A DNA stretch of 64,000 nucleotides from Rhabditophanes sp. KR3021 (taxonomy: Eukaryota; Nematoda; Chromadorea; Rhabditida; Alloionematidae): NCBI GenBank assembly GCA_963281155.1, contig CAUJLY010000004.1, positions 1,736,001-1,800,000 of the forward strand, given 5' to 3'. Shown here in pieces: positions 45,738-58,196 of the stretch (position 1 is the stretch's first letter; each line of letters begins with the position of its first letter). The notes beneath the pieces were generated by a model. That model ran no database searches. It was not told the DNA's origin and worked only from the letters and a program-made list of their open reading frames with translations. A program made the translations under genes and the position numbers.

Positions 45738-48481
45738 ATCAAATAAATTGTACATATTCTCTCTTATACATACACCATTACCACACTTTAACCTTCTTCC
45801 TTTTGTCCTGCTGTTTTGTTGTATCAATGAACCTCTACTACACAATATACACATACACCTATGCGATCTAACTTGAAATGCAACTAAAGTAACCTAATCG
45901 AAAATTGTATAGTCTACACTCTTTAACATTACTGTACATAAAAGAAAGCACCATCTCCTATACTACGAGGAACAGTCCTAACCTTGTTACGTCAAAATAT
46001 ACCTATAATAACACAGCAAAATATATCTAATATAAGTTCCTTTGTATATCGTCTAATAATCGGATAGTATGATCTTTAGTGATAATTTGACATTGGCGTA
46101 ATCTATATAACCACACAATTTAGTTACATGTATAATATGGATAAATGCGTACACCTATACATTTTTAATTTTGGTTGTTCTTTCACAAAACACCTAATGT
46201 TCTCAAGCGATTGACACATTTTATTTGTACTATTTGTATATTTTAATCATTGTACTGATTTCTTGATATACTATTTGATTCAATTCCAATTTTTGTAAAG
46301 TCTTTTTTATATATGGAGTATTTTAAATTAATAATATTATAATACTAAATATTGTAAATATTAATAATACTATATTTGCAAAGAATGTGGTGTGTTTGGC
46401 AATGCAAAGGATGCACAAGAATGGAGAATTATTTGTGTATATTCATTGTTCAGAAATTATGTATAAATAAATAAAAATTAAAGAAAAGGTTTCTCTCCTA
46501 CCTCTCTCTTTTTTATTATCTCATTTGTATTGATCGAATGTGGTGAATGTGGGGTGCCGTCAAAAAGTTTAACAAACAAAAAGGCCAGCCACGGCAAAAA
46601 ACAAAATGTTGCCGGGTTCTCTATATGTTTAAAATATACATATGTATTATTTTATTTATCCTTTTGACGAGAGTGTAAAACGATTTGCTTCTTTCCTATA
46701 TTTCTTATTGACAATATCAATTCCTCATGTCCTAAGTAGTATGTCTCTATCTATATGTGTATACATATTTATTGTGTTATTTTTCTTCTTCTATGCAATT
46801 CTCCATTTGTATCGGACAGGCGCGTATAGACCTCAACTTTCAAATTGTTTCCTTGTGTTAGATTTATAAAAATGTTTTACTATTTACTGGTGATGAAGTT
46901 ATGTCATCGTCCACACATACACGCTTTTTTGAGTCCTCAATTTGCCCCAACAACTCGATTTTATATCTTCAGTTTGAAGCACGCCAGGACGATAAGCTGC
47001 AAATGCTAAGCTTCACTATTTAAACCTTTATGTATAATTTTTATACACCAATAACAATGTGTTATTTGAGGCGAAAAAAATCATAACATCAAACAAAAAA
47101 CAATATTTAGTCTACATCTCTTTTTGCCACACTAAACTAAATTATACAGAAATATATAGAAATATATAATTCTTCAATATTTTCCTCAAACTTACACACA
47201 TACATCTTCTGTTTACACACCATCAAAACTCAATCATTTTAAATTATATTTAAATCATGTTTATTGGAACAGACGAGATAAAAAAGTTCAGAATAAACTT
47301 ATATTTATACGTATCGCAAAGCCACCTACTCATTTCATCCTAATTAGTCATAAACAATACCGATCCCATAAAGATCGTCATCACACACTTATTATTATCG
47401 TTTATATAATCGTTTATATCTTCTTCTTTTTTTGGTTGTGTCTTCTAAAGCATCACTCATACCACTTTTCAAATGTAATTTTATGCACTTTCACATCTAC
47501 ATTTTTATATTATACTATATAGACTATACATTTTCCACTAACTTTCAATACAAATCGGGAGAATCTTGGGACAGTCAAAAATAGTCTCGTCTACTTTTAG
47601 TATATGCAATACCTTCATAAATATTAATCACCTTATAGCGTTCACTAGTTATATGAATTTGTGATAATTACGACGACTTCTTTTACCTACCATAATGTAC
47701 GATATTTTGACGTTATAAACTCACTTTTATTTTGTTTTATTTTGACGTTCTAAATATTGAATGTTAAATCTACATCAATTTCTAAATGTTATATCTACAG
47801 TTATTGAGGATATTTATTAAACTACTTTGAAAGTTATTACTTGACTATTGTGATACGTTTATTCAAACAAACATCATATTAATGGTGTCCCCGACTTTCT
47901 TCCTTTTTGCCACAAATTGACTATCTTCCAATTGCAGCACATCTTAATTAGAAATTCTGTTTCATTTAAAAAGATTTTTTGTTCAAATAAATGATTACAA
48001 GAATAGGCCTACTCAAAATACTCTTAATTATTATGTTTGTTACATAACAAGCCATATTAATCTTCGACTATTTCTTGTTATTGCTATAGGAAAATAACAG
48101 GTTTGCCACAAACATAGCAGAAATGGCTTAATTGTTATGTCAAAGAACACAAAAAGTTTTTCCTGTCCCATCATTTTACAACATCCCTTTTTTGTATACT
48201 TATAGTATTGGTGGTAGTGTATCGGTATTCTCGGTGAGAATGAACAAGTCTAGTCACTTGGAACTTCGTATCTTCAATCGAAAAATCTTTTGCTGCATCA
48301 CATTTTGTGTCGTTTGCTTTTTAATTGACGTCATTTGGATACGTGCAATTGATGAGGATATTGCGTTTTTAATCCCTTTTTTGTATGAAATTTAAGTGCG
48401 GAATATTAATGGTGAATTTTTATAGGCATTCTCTCCTGTTGTCGTTAGAATTGAAATTAGTTAGAAGGTCAGTCAATAAAA
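45738..48481. other. 2.7-kb intergenic region before PP1 gene
   Basis: AT-rich and without a supported gene. A plus-strand ATG at 48240 opens a 52-codon frame with a hydrophobic core (FCCITFCVVCFLIDVIWI), but it lacks further support and probably belongs to the PP1 5' flank. No RNA genes recognised. Confidence 0.4.
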
Positions 48482-50243
<1,762 letters not shown>

Positions 50244-50862
50244 AGTGTAATTTCAAAAGTTTCCCTACAATTTAAATGATAAGTAAATTAATGTTGATAA
50301 CATATGAAAATAAAATAATTCTCTTTAAACATTTATAAAAACTTTTTAATTGTCTATTTGTATTATCAATAAGGATTTGTTTGGAAATAATAATATACCT
50401 CTGTATTATAGTGCCATTGCATAAATTTATAATTATTACGTATATACCATCTATAGATTAGGAAAGTAAACTATTTATATTCATATTGCTGAATCTTGAA
50501 CTATTCCATTTTGTTCATAAAACGAGGATATGTACTTTCTTTAGGACGCATTACTTGTACCAACTGGTCAAGCTTATCAAGCAAAAAGTGATGCTACAAT
50601 TTTGTGGGCATCTTCAAAAGCAATGTCTACTAAATGCGTGGCCATCGCAAAATATGTTAGCGAAACACTTGGACCTGCGCAACATTAGCCATTTACTTAC
50701 TATTGATTTTTACTTTTATAGCACACAACAAAAATGATTGTAAATAGGCTTGTTTGGTACAAGACATTGTAATCTAATATAGAGTTTCAAAGTGCATACA
50801 TTGTCAAATTTAAAAATCTATACTTATTCCAATCCTACGAAATCAAGAATATTCTTATTCAC
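50244..50862. other. Spacer downstream of PP1
   Basis: 619 bp, AT-rich; contains an AATAAA-like signal near 50310 for PP1 and the 5' flank of the next gene. Nothing else seen. Confidence 0.45.
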
Positions 50863-52575
50863 ATGGATAAATACAAAAACAGTCCGATGGATCTTGCTTT
50901 GTGCCAAGATCATATTTTTCAAAAGGCATTTCAAGATATAGATACTATTAATAAATTTTCTAAAACAAGTGTGAAACAATACAATGCTGTCAGTAAATTA
51001 CAAATATACAGTCGTGATTTATCAATATCATCAGTCGATGGGCAACAATTTAAGACCTCTTTTGAAATCAAGAAGCATAATTTCTCCGGGTGCTTCTTGG
51101 ATCTGCAATTCAGTGATAAGAAAGAACTTAAACATATCATTAATAATATGCCAAATGGTGTATTAAGTGGACTATTTAGATTTAAGTTTAGTATTATACT
51201 CTATCATAATCATTTAGTCAATTTGACGCAAGGAAAGGATCTCTGCGTTTTGCTAAATTTATTTTTTAAGAAAGCTTTTAATCTCACCCAAATTGTTTAT
51301 GAACCAAAAGCCATCAAAACAGTTTTGTCGAGAATACCACGAACAAATGTGGGAAGTTTATTGTGTCGTTTGCATTCCAAGAGAATCACCAGTATTCATG
51401 TAAAATTGAATAATCCGGATCTTGGTCTAAACTTGTATGCCAACGCAGAAAAGGAAGAAATCCAGATTAAAAAGAACTTCCCGTGTCTAGAAAAGTATTT
51501 TATCAAATTAACCCAACAGGTAACTCAAACGTCAAAATTTCTCCCAAAGTATCGTGCCTTAGCTGATGTAATTAGCAAATCTAACTTCGAATTAATGGAG
51601 CTGCATTTTGTTATAATGGATGTGCGTTTTATGCCCTTGAGAGAGGACTTTTTATGTTCCTTCAAAACAATAGGAATGCTTGAAAATTTCAAGTTTTGGT
51701 TTGTACCTGACAGAGAACTTACTTGGACCCTTACAAGATTAGACCCATTAATTATACCAAAAAAAGTAGTATTTGAATGCTCCTGCTTTATAGATTATGC
51801 TTCTGAGAAACCAATTGACTTTCTGAAACATTGCCATGCCTTAGTTTTACAATACCAACCTCCGTGTACAAAAGATTATAAAGATGGGATGCTGGATAAC
51901 GTATTATCAAAGTTGGGAGTTATGGCTGATTTAAAGTATTTCGAAATAACATTAGGAACTATGGTACCTGTTATCGAAGAAATGGTCCAGGTTTTGAACT
52001 ATACCTTGTATCGGATGGTCAATAAAATAGAAGTTTTGAAATTACACAGTTGGGATGTTCCGTTCAATAAAATTCCTGGTAATTTAGCAAAAAGCTATCC
52101 AAATCTGAAGGAGTTGAGTCTGGAATATCATTTTCCAAGACTCTATAGTTTTTATTGTGATGATTACTTTGAGCATTTCAAGCATTTAATGGTCCTCAAG
52201 ATCTTCTGCCCTCAAATGAAAAAATTTACCTTTCCACCGTCTTTGAAAATGTTAATAATTGAATGCAAGACATACAAGAAAACTTACGACTACTGGGACC
52301 GTTCCAAATATGGCATCTTGAGTTCATCTCATTTCGATCAAATGCTTCAAGAATATAAATCATTCAAGTGTGTTGCAAATGACTATGCAGTAGACCCAGA
52401 ATTTCCTTGCGTCTGCCAAGAAAGAAAACCCGAATTCAGACATTTAGTAATTAAACAAGATTACTACAGAAAATGTTTGACTTGTATTCACTTCGTTGGT
52501 GCTACAAATTGGGAAATATACCTAAAATTGATAAAACGAGAATCATTTTATAATGCTGATATTAAATATCCTTAA
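50863..52575 (+). CDS. Intronless 570-residue protein, F-box/LRR-like
   Basis: A single uninterrupted ORF with ATG at 50863 and TAA at 52573. The start region (LCQDHIFQKAFQDIDTINKFSKTSVKQY) has the helix pattern of a degenerate F-box. The remainder alternates leucine-rich strands such as FELMELHFVIMDVRF, ADLKYFEITLGT, IEVLKLHSWDV, PNLKELSLEYHF and LMVLKIFCPQM with helical stretches, the appearance of irregular leucine-rich repeats. Near the C-terminus there is a cysteine group (FPCVCQERKP, RKCLTC). F-box/LRR genes of this type are numerous and fast-evolving in nematodes and often intronless. If correct it would be a substrate receptor of an SCF ubiquitin ligase. No signal peptide or membrane span. 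Confident that it is a gene, less so of the family. Confidence 0.65.
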   Translation: MDKYKNSPMDLALCQDHIFQKAFQDIDTINKFSKTSVKQYNAVSKLQIYSRDLSISSVDGQQFKTSFEIKKHNFSGCFLDLQFSDKKELKHIINNMPNGVLSGLFRFKFSIILYHNHLVNLTQGKDLCVLLNLFFKKAFNLTQIVYEPKAIKTVLSRIPRTNVGSLLCRLHSKRITSIHVKLNNPDLGLNLYANAEKEEIQIKKNFPCLEKYFIKLTQQVTQTSKFLPKYRALADVISKSNFELMELHFVIMDVRFMPLREDFLCSFKTIGMLENFKFWFVPDRELTWTLTRLDPLIIPKKVVFECSCFIDYASEKPIDFLKHCHALVLQYQPPCTKDYKDGMLDNVLSKLGVMADLKYFEITLGTMVPVIEEMVQVLNYTLYRMVNKIEVLKLHSWDVPFNKIPGNLAKSYPNLKELSLEYHFPRLYSFYCDDYFEHFKHLMVLKIFCPQMKKFTFPPSLKMLIIECKTYKKTYDYWDRSKYGILSSSHFDQMLQEYKSFKCVANDYAVDPEFPCVCQERKPEFRHLVIKQDYYRKCLTCIHFVGATNWEIYLKLIKRESFYNADIKYP

Positions 52576-53733
52576 ATTTATCGCTATTAGTGTTGTTTTC
52601 TCTAGTAGTGGAGGTACTGCTTTTTAATCTTTAATAAAAATTACTTAATATCAACTGTACAATTTCTTAGTTTAAACAAAAGACATTTATCTTATATCTA
52701 ATTCAAAACATTTTAATGTAATTAAGCGCTTTCACACGCACAATTTTTATTACCATTTTGATAATGATATTACCCAATGATAATAATAGCGCATAATATC
52801 ATTTTAATACCATCTTTAGTCATCAAATTTTAAAATATTGTACGCAAATAATAATATAAATTGCTATGGCAATTATATTTTATTTTTCAAATATTATAAT
52901 ATGCTTGAACTTTGAATAGCATATTTTAAATTGGTGTTTAAAACAAATCAGGTATTTATTTAGGTATACGAATCAAATTTATTAAATGTCAAGCCAAATG
53001 GATCATATTCTTTTAAAGACATTTGAAAGAATAATTATGAGGATTTAAGAAAAATTGTAATGCACATATACAAAATTCTATTTAAAATATAAACATTTTC
53101 TAAGTGATTGAATTGCATTTTAATTATTTAAAGAAAGTTCCATCTGCATATCATACTTTTATTGAAAGCTACCTTTTAAATATCTGTAGTAAAGCTATAA
53201 TTTTGAAATACATCATTATCTCGTTTTTATTAATTCTCACGAGCCCTTTTATCTTTGAGGTAACATATTTTTGTATTTGCTTTTACAAAAACGATTGATA
53301 ATATGTTTTATGTGATAAAATCAATTATACCCACACAAGCATTCATTATTTTGTTTGATTAAAAGATAAAACTGATGTTTTTAAATATCTATCTTATTTT
53401 TCCAGAAGATATGCTAAAGGGTATTCATAGTATGTCCATAAATTATTAAGCAAAAATATGATTGGGTCTATATTAATTTTCAGAGATTATTAAGGTGCAA
53501 TATAAGTTATTTTGCACATGGATTGCTTTCTACTAACAGTATAGCCATTTATGGATATTCTGTGCACTCTTGAAAAGTATAATATTTCATAATTTTGACT
53601 TATCATTGAGGACACGATTTGGAAATAAATGATAGCAATCACACTTTTATTTAAAAACGTTATTAGTGTTATTACAATTCGTGGACAATTTATCTACTTA
53701 ATTGACAACATTATATTTTCAGAACTATTCATA
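52576..53733. other. Intergenic region before arrestin gene
   Basis: About 1.15 kb, AT-rich. The frame of the arrestin gene is open for 35 codons before its chosen ATG, but that part has no domain character and is cut by the likely trans-splice acceptor at 53712-53722. No other feature. Confidence 0.45.
53712..53722 (+). promoter_or_regulatory. Probable spliced-leader acceptor of arrestin mRNA
   Basis: TATATTTTCAG, an excellent nematode 3' splice site, ends 11 bases before the arrestin ATG and has no convincing coding exon upstream. This is the typical position for a trans-splice acceptor; it supports ATG 53734 as the start. Confidence 0.55.
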
Positions 53734-54750
53734 ATGAAAGGATCATACAGATTAGATCGAGGCGGAAGTATGGTTTTTTATCCCGGAAATTATATATCTG
53801 GAACCTTTATTCTAACATTAGACAAGAAACAAAAATTTAATCATTTGAGTTTATGTCTTAAAGGATCATCAAGAGTTCTATTTTCAAGCAATCAAACTGT
53901 GACAGGCTATAATGTTGTTACTCGTACATATGGTACAACTACACAAACCAAATATTATAGTTCAAGAGTTGATTTTAAAGCTGGTGAAATGTGTTTGTTT
54001 CCAAATCAAGAACTAGAACCTGGCTCGTATGAAGTTCCTTTTAATATCCAAATTCCCGCAGATTGGCCTTATAGTTTTAAAGCTTGTCATGGGGAAATTA
54101 GATATAACATACATGCACATGCGGATATTCCATGGTCTTTTGATAAGAAATATAGGGAATGTTTTTCTGTCGTACCATTATTTTCACCTGCTTTAAATCA
54201 TATGTATATGTCAAGACCATTGCCCGTTGCTGGAATTGTTAATATTTCATCAACTTTTGACTTCTTTTCATCTGGTTCGAAGAAAATTGCTTTTGAAGTT
54301 CAATTATTTAGGAATGCTTTTTGTTTAAATGAAGCAATTGATTATTCAGTTAAAGTTACAAACATGTCTTCCTTTGACATTGCCCATTTTAAAGCTAAAT
54401 TAATAAGAGTTTACCATTTTGAGGCTGAACATCATTCAAAAGATAGTCAAGATTGTCTTTCACATACAGAAATTGCTGTTCAAATTAAGAAAAATGACGC
54501 ACAAATATTTACAACTTCAATTCCATTACTTTCATTAACACCGACTCTTGATGGCAATATTAATATCAAAGTATTGTATAAGATCAGCATTACTGCATAT
54601 GGAGGAAAAGATGGAAAATCAAACAAGAAAGGAGCTTTTTGTTTTCCAGTATTTATTGCTGGACCAAAAATTAATCTACCGCAACCAGTTGCTATGGAAG
54701 CTCCACCAGCATATACAGACGATAAACCACCGGCACCATTAAAAGAATAA
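53734..54750 (+). CDS. Alpha-arrestin (arrestin-domain-containing protein) with PPxY
   Basis: Intronless, 338 residues from ATG 53734. The N-lobe has the arrestin opening (FYPGNYISGTFIL; LSLCLKGSSRV), and the middle block LEPGSYEVPFNIQIPADWPYSF / GEIRYNIHAHADIPW matches the PSSFEG...YxVxA pattern of arrestin domain-containing proteins. The C-lobe follows (AFEVQLFRNAFCLNEAIDYSV to HTEIAVQIKK). The tail holds PPAY at 324-327, a PPxY ligand for WW domains of NEDD4-family ubiquitin ligases. Alpha-arrestins recruit such ligases to membrane cargo for endocytosis. Nematodes have an expanded arrd gene family; this is one of that group. Same strand as the preceding 570-residue gene but 1.16 kb away. 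Confidence 0.88.
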   Translation: MKGSYRLDRGGSMVFYPGNYISGTFILTLDKKQKFNHLSLCLKGSSRVLFSSNQTVTGYNVVTRTYGTTTQTKYYSSRVDFKAGEMCLFPNQELEPGSYEVPFNIQIPADWPYSFKACHGEIRYNIHAHADIPWSFDKKYRECFSVVPLFSPALNHMYMSRPLPVAGIVNISSTFDFFSSGSKKIAFEVQLFRNAFCLNEAIDYSVKVTNMSSFDIAHFKAKLIRVYHFEAEHHSKDSQDCLSHTEIAVQIKKNDAQIFTTSIPLLSLTPTLDGNINIKVLYKISITAYGGKDGKSNKKGAFCFPVFIAGPKINLPQPVAMEAPPAYTDDKPPAPLKE

Positions 54751-55528
54751 TTTATAAATGAATCCAAAATTGAAAACTAAATTTTATGTGCATTTCTATA
54801 ATAAAATATGATTCAAAAATTATTTCTTTCAAATTAGTGTAACAATTTACAAATATCATTATCTTATTTGTTGTGTGAGTAATATACCACGTATACGAGC
54901 ATATTTATTGGAATCTCTTCTGACGATATTTCACAAGTAATCGCTTTTAATGATATTGGATTAGATTCCAATTTTGTGAATAAATATAAGCCGGCAATCA
55001 TTATTTCTCAATTACAAGCAAATTATAGAGCGTTTAATGGTGAATATCATTTGAATGCTATGATGTCTCGGGGGTTTCATCATAGTGATGATCATTATAT
55101 AGCAAGCAACTCAAGAACGTTTACATCAACAAGGAGAACCTCCAAAATAGAGAGGGGATATAGGGGGTATTCTGAAAAAGTTATAGCACTTATTATTCAC
55201 AGCAGTCTCTGAAATATTATGATTGCAATACAAGTGTAACCATAACATTTGACTTTAATAAGTTGGATGATATGAATCTAAATAACATTAAATATTTGTA
55301 CTAATCACATATTATATTTTAAATATTGTTTTCATTTTTGATGGCAAATATAGTTGTATATTATATGTTGTTTAATAATCAAATATTTTAAATTTCCATT
55401 GAATGAAGTCTTTTGACACTAAAAATGTGTGTTGGTCGATGACTTGCATACTATTGATGGTAACCCATTCGAGCTGGCGTACCCAAAAGTCTCTTTATTT
55501 TAAATAGATTTTGTTGATATGCATTACC
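54751..55528. other. Spacer between arrestin gene and 5S rRNA
   Basis: 778 bp, AT-rich. A 78-codon open frame near 54976-55212 lacks a normal start and any recognisable domain, so it is not called. No spliced-leader RNA sequence was found next to the 5S gene, although the two are linked in some nematodes. Confidence 0.45.
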
Positions 55529-55647
55529 GCTTACGCTCATATCATGTTGAAAGCACCTCATCCCGTTCGATCTGAGAAGTGAATCAACTTCGAGCTACCT
55601 TAGTACTTGGATCGGAGACGTCCTGGGAATCCGTAGTGGTGTAAGCT
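55529..55647 (+). rRNA. rrn5: 5S ribosomal RNA gene (or dispersed copy)
   Basis: 119 bp from GCTTACG to GTAAGCT, whose ends pair as the terminal helix I of 5S rRNA, followed by a T5 run (55647-55651) that serves as an RNA polymerase III terminator. Conserved blocks include CATCCCGTTCGATCTG, TTAGTACTTGGATCGGAGAC and CCTGGGAAT, in the correct spacing and closely matching the nematode 5S sequence as I remember it. The region corresponding to the internal A-box/loop (normally AAGTTAAGCA) reads AAGTGAATCA, two changes in a usually invariant stretch. A single isolated copy with such changes could be a pseudogene or a divergent variant. It is transcribed on the plus strand. Confidence 0.9.
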
Positions 55648-56679
55648 TTTTGCATAACAAACATTACATTGTTTTTATACATCAATTTAGTTTACGATTA
55701 ATTAGCTACACAATAAGTGTCAAAGATAATATTTTATTGCTGTAAATTAATCTACTGTGTATTTATATAAAAGTTGATGATTAAGATAAAATAAAGGTAA
55801 ATAAATGCTCATTATTCTAATTCTGTTACACAACTTTGGAACAAGATTAGGAATATCTCTTATAAAACAGAATTTACAGTCTGAAAAGAGATTGCAAAGT
55901 TAACTACCTTTTCGATTTGCCGTTATTGTCCATTGTGCTAACCAATACATATCTAAATATTTACTGTATGTTTCAGACTTTTAGTAACCCAATTTATGAA
56001 ACTAAGGTTAGAAAAATGTGTGAACTTTGCATGATAGTAAAATTTAAATATGAATTTAGAAGAGGTTCGAACACATTTCAGAATATCATTTTTTAAATTC
56101 AACCATTCATTCCACGTGGCTCATCCTCGTTTTACATGTATGTCCTTTCGCGTTATTGTAGATTCGCAGGAATTTTATGAATTTTGATTTAATATCATAG
56201 TGCTTCTATTCCTTTGCGCTGCAATTTATCCTCAACTATTTTGAGTTTGATGCAGAGTTCTTTGTTGAAAACTAGTTATCATAGCACTATTCTAGAACGT
56301 ACTTTGGTGTTGAACAAAGTGGAATTCTTTCCTGCGGTATTTATTACTGAATTAATTTTAAGTTGAATGCGGTGTTATTTAAAAGAGTATAAAATATTCT
56401 TAAATAATATGAACGAATTATTTATCGGCCTTAGAGAAATAACCCTAAAGACTACTATTAAAGTTTAAAAAAAATACAAGATGAGTTTATTGAATTGATT
56501 TTATTATTAGCGACTAAAGGAATGAATTTTAAAAATTTACTATTATAAGACAAAATACAATTTTCGGTTAATCAAATATTTGAGTGTGAGATAGCAATAA
56601 TTCTACTTTCCACCATATATTTTTCCAACTTTTTTCAAGCCAGCTTTATTTAAATCAGCCACGATATTAATTTCTCCAA
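55648..56679. other. Intergenic region after 5S rRNA
   Basis: About 1 kb, AT-rich, no second 5S copy, tRNA or coding frame recognised. Confidence 0.45.
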
Positions 56680-57168
56680 CTACTCATTCACGAAAACTTT
56701 CTTGTCCTTCTTTTCGATTTGAATTGGTACATTTGGTCCTCTGAGGGCAGTATGGTTTGCTTCCTCCTGATCCATTCGCTGAAGTTCAGCAAGAACATAG
56801 TCCTTGACATCTTGTCCAAATTTAAAGTTTTCGCTTCCATAGATCTTACTAGTTGCTGGCTTGACAATTACTACTGGAGCTGCTGCTTTGGTTGTCTTCT
56901 TACAAACAACAGGACGCTGGTTGTTTTGGTTGGCCCGATAACAGTCGGTTGAGCCAGGATAGCACTTTGGATTTCAGCTTCTGAGCCATTGCGGATACTT
57001 GTTATTGCACTAGCAGAAGAAAATGCTGGTTGTCCTCCATTTTGATTAACAGCGCCAGCAGCCCAAAGCTTAGCATCTAATAATGATGCCAAGCGTTTGA
57101 TTTCCTTTTGCTTCAGAGGATGTGATGGCAAGTGGAGCTTTAAACCCAAGACGAGCTAACTCACCCAT
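56680..57168 (-). pseudogene. Frameshifted small gene, family unknown
   Basis: From ATG 57168 the minus strand reads MGELARLGFKAP and then meets a stop; a second frame continues PLKQKEIKRLASLLDAKLWAAGAV to EIQSAILAQPTV, and a third continues RPVVCKKTTKAAAPVVIVKPATSK to EKKDKKVFVNE and TAG at 56682-56680. The two frame changes occur inside otherwise continuous, alanine- and lysine-rich protein text. Restoring them would give about 160 residues; no intron borders explain the shifts. Family not recognised. It is divergent from the intact small gene at 57364, 195 bp away. Confidence 0.5.
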
Positions 57169-57363
57169 GATGAAACAAATACGTTATTCTGAGTTGACTT
57201 TGCAATAAGTAATGATGAAATATGAATTTAAGATGAGCATTATATGTATGTTGTTGAACGTGTCTTTTTTTAAATAACAGAAAATTTAAATTGTCAGATG
57301 TATTCAAATTTAGTGAGCATTTATTAATAAAAACGTGTCAGTTTGCTCTACCAGCCATTTATA

Positions 57364-57810
57364 ATGAAAGCTGTTATTAATTCCAAGTGCGACACCAATG
57401 GATGCATTAGCGATGGCATCGAAGTCATAACTGCCATCGAATGTGCTCCCTCAACCATGGTAGAATCTGCTGCTACTGCCTTCGATGTTGCCCAACAATT
57501 TTGTCCTACCAATCGCCCTGCCTTCTACCAAGCTTCTGCTACACGACGCCTCCAACAAATCAAGAAAATTGTTGAGTCCAAGCATGCCACTTCTGATTCT
57601 GATAAGAGCCACTTTTTCTTCAAGACAGTAACAGTGGACGATTCAATGGAAATCACTGCCGCTCTCACTGATACTTGCCGAGTTTATTACATGATCAAAA
57701 AATCAGAATGGATTTTCCTGGAAAGAAGTCATGATGGTAATCACAATACCATGTACATCACGAAAGAAGATGTCGATGGTCAAAACAGAATCAAGGTTTT
57801 GGTTTCCTAA
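57364..57810 (+). CDS. Small intronless protein, 148 residues, unknown
   Basis: ORF from ATG 57364 to TAA 57808-57810. ATG 57364 was preferred because a CTCTACCAG acceptor-like sequence lies just upstream and the seven preceding in-frame codons start at a TTG. Codon use is GC-richer and cleaner than the surroundings, typical of a well-expressed gene. The product is soluble, with cysteines at the front (SKCDTNGCIS, AIECAP) and a beta-rich C-terminal half (FFFKTVTVDDSMEITAALTD, YYMIKKSEWIFLERS, NTMYITKEDVDG). No signal peptide or membrane span. I do not recognise the family; a compact, single-exon, Cys-containing protein would suit a germline or sperm product, which is inference. Confidence 0.65.
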   Translation: MKAVINSKCDTNGCISDGIEVITAIECAPSTMVESAATAFDVAQQFCPTNRPAFYQASATRRLQQIKKIVESKHATSDSDKSHFFFKTVTVDDSMEITAALTDTCRVYYMIKKSEWIFLERSHDGNHNTMYITKEDVDGQNRIKVLVS

Positions 57811-58196
57811 AGCACTATACAACAATAAGTTTGCAAGGATAATTAATCTACCACAATAAATTTGAATAGATTATTACTCTACTAAATATGAGTACAACAC
57901 ACTTGCCAAAAGTTAATGTGTTTGGATAGTTTTATTGCAAAGTAAAAAAAGGCTTTAAATATGTTGGATAGATTACGCGTCATACTATGACTCACTGTGT
58001 GTATTATTTGTATTATATATGTGTTTGTTAGTATAATAAATTAGTTATCTTATTCTTATCCTTCCAAATAAGAAGAATCTTTTGACCAACTTCACTGGCA
58101 AATTGTGGTTTAATAATAATAACGACGAATAAAATAAAATTTATTTTCAGAGGTAAAAAATATACCATTTTTGGATAAACTCTATTATTGAGTAAC

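Noticed and set aside
55400..55528. Possible spliced-leader RNA gene next to 5S rRNA
   Set aside because: GTAACCCATTCGAGC superficially recalls a leader, but no SL1-like 22-mer, splice donor or Sm site could be found.
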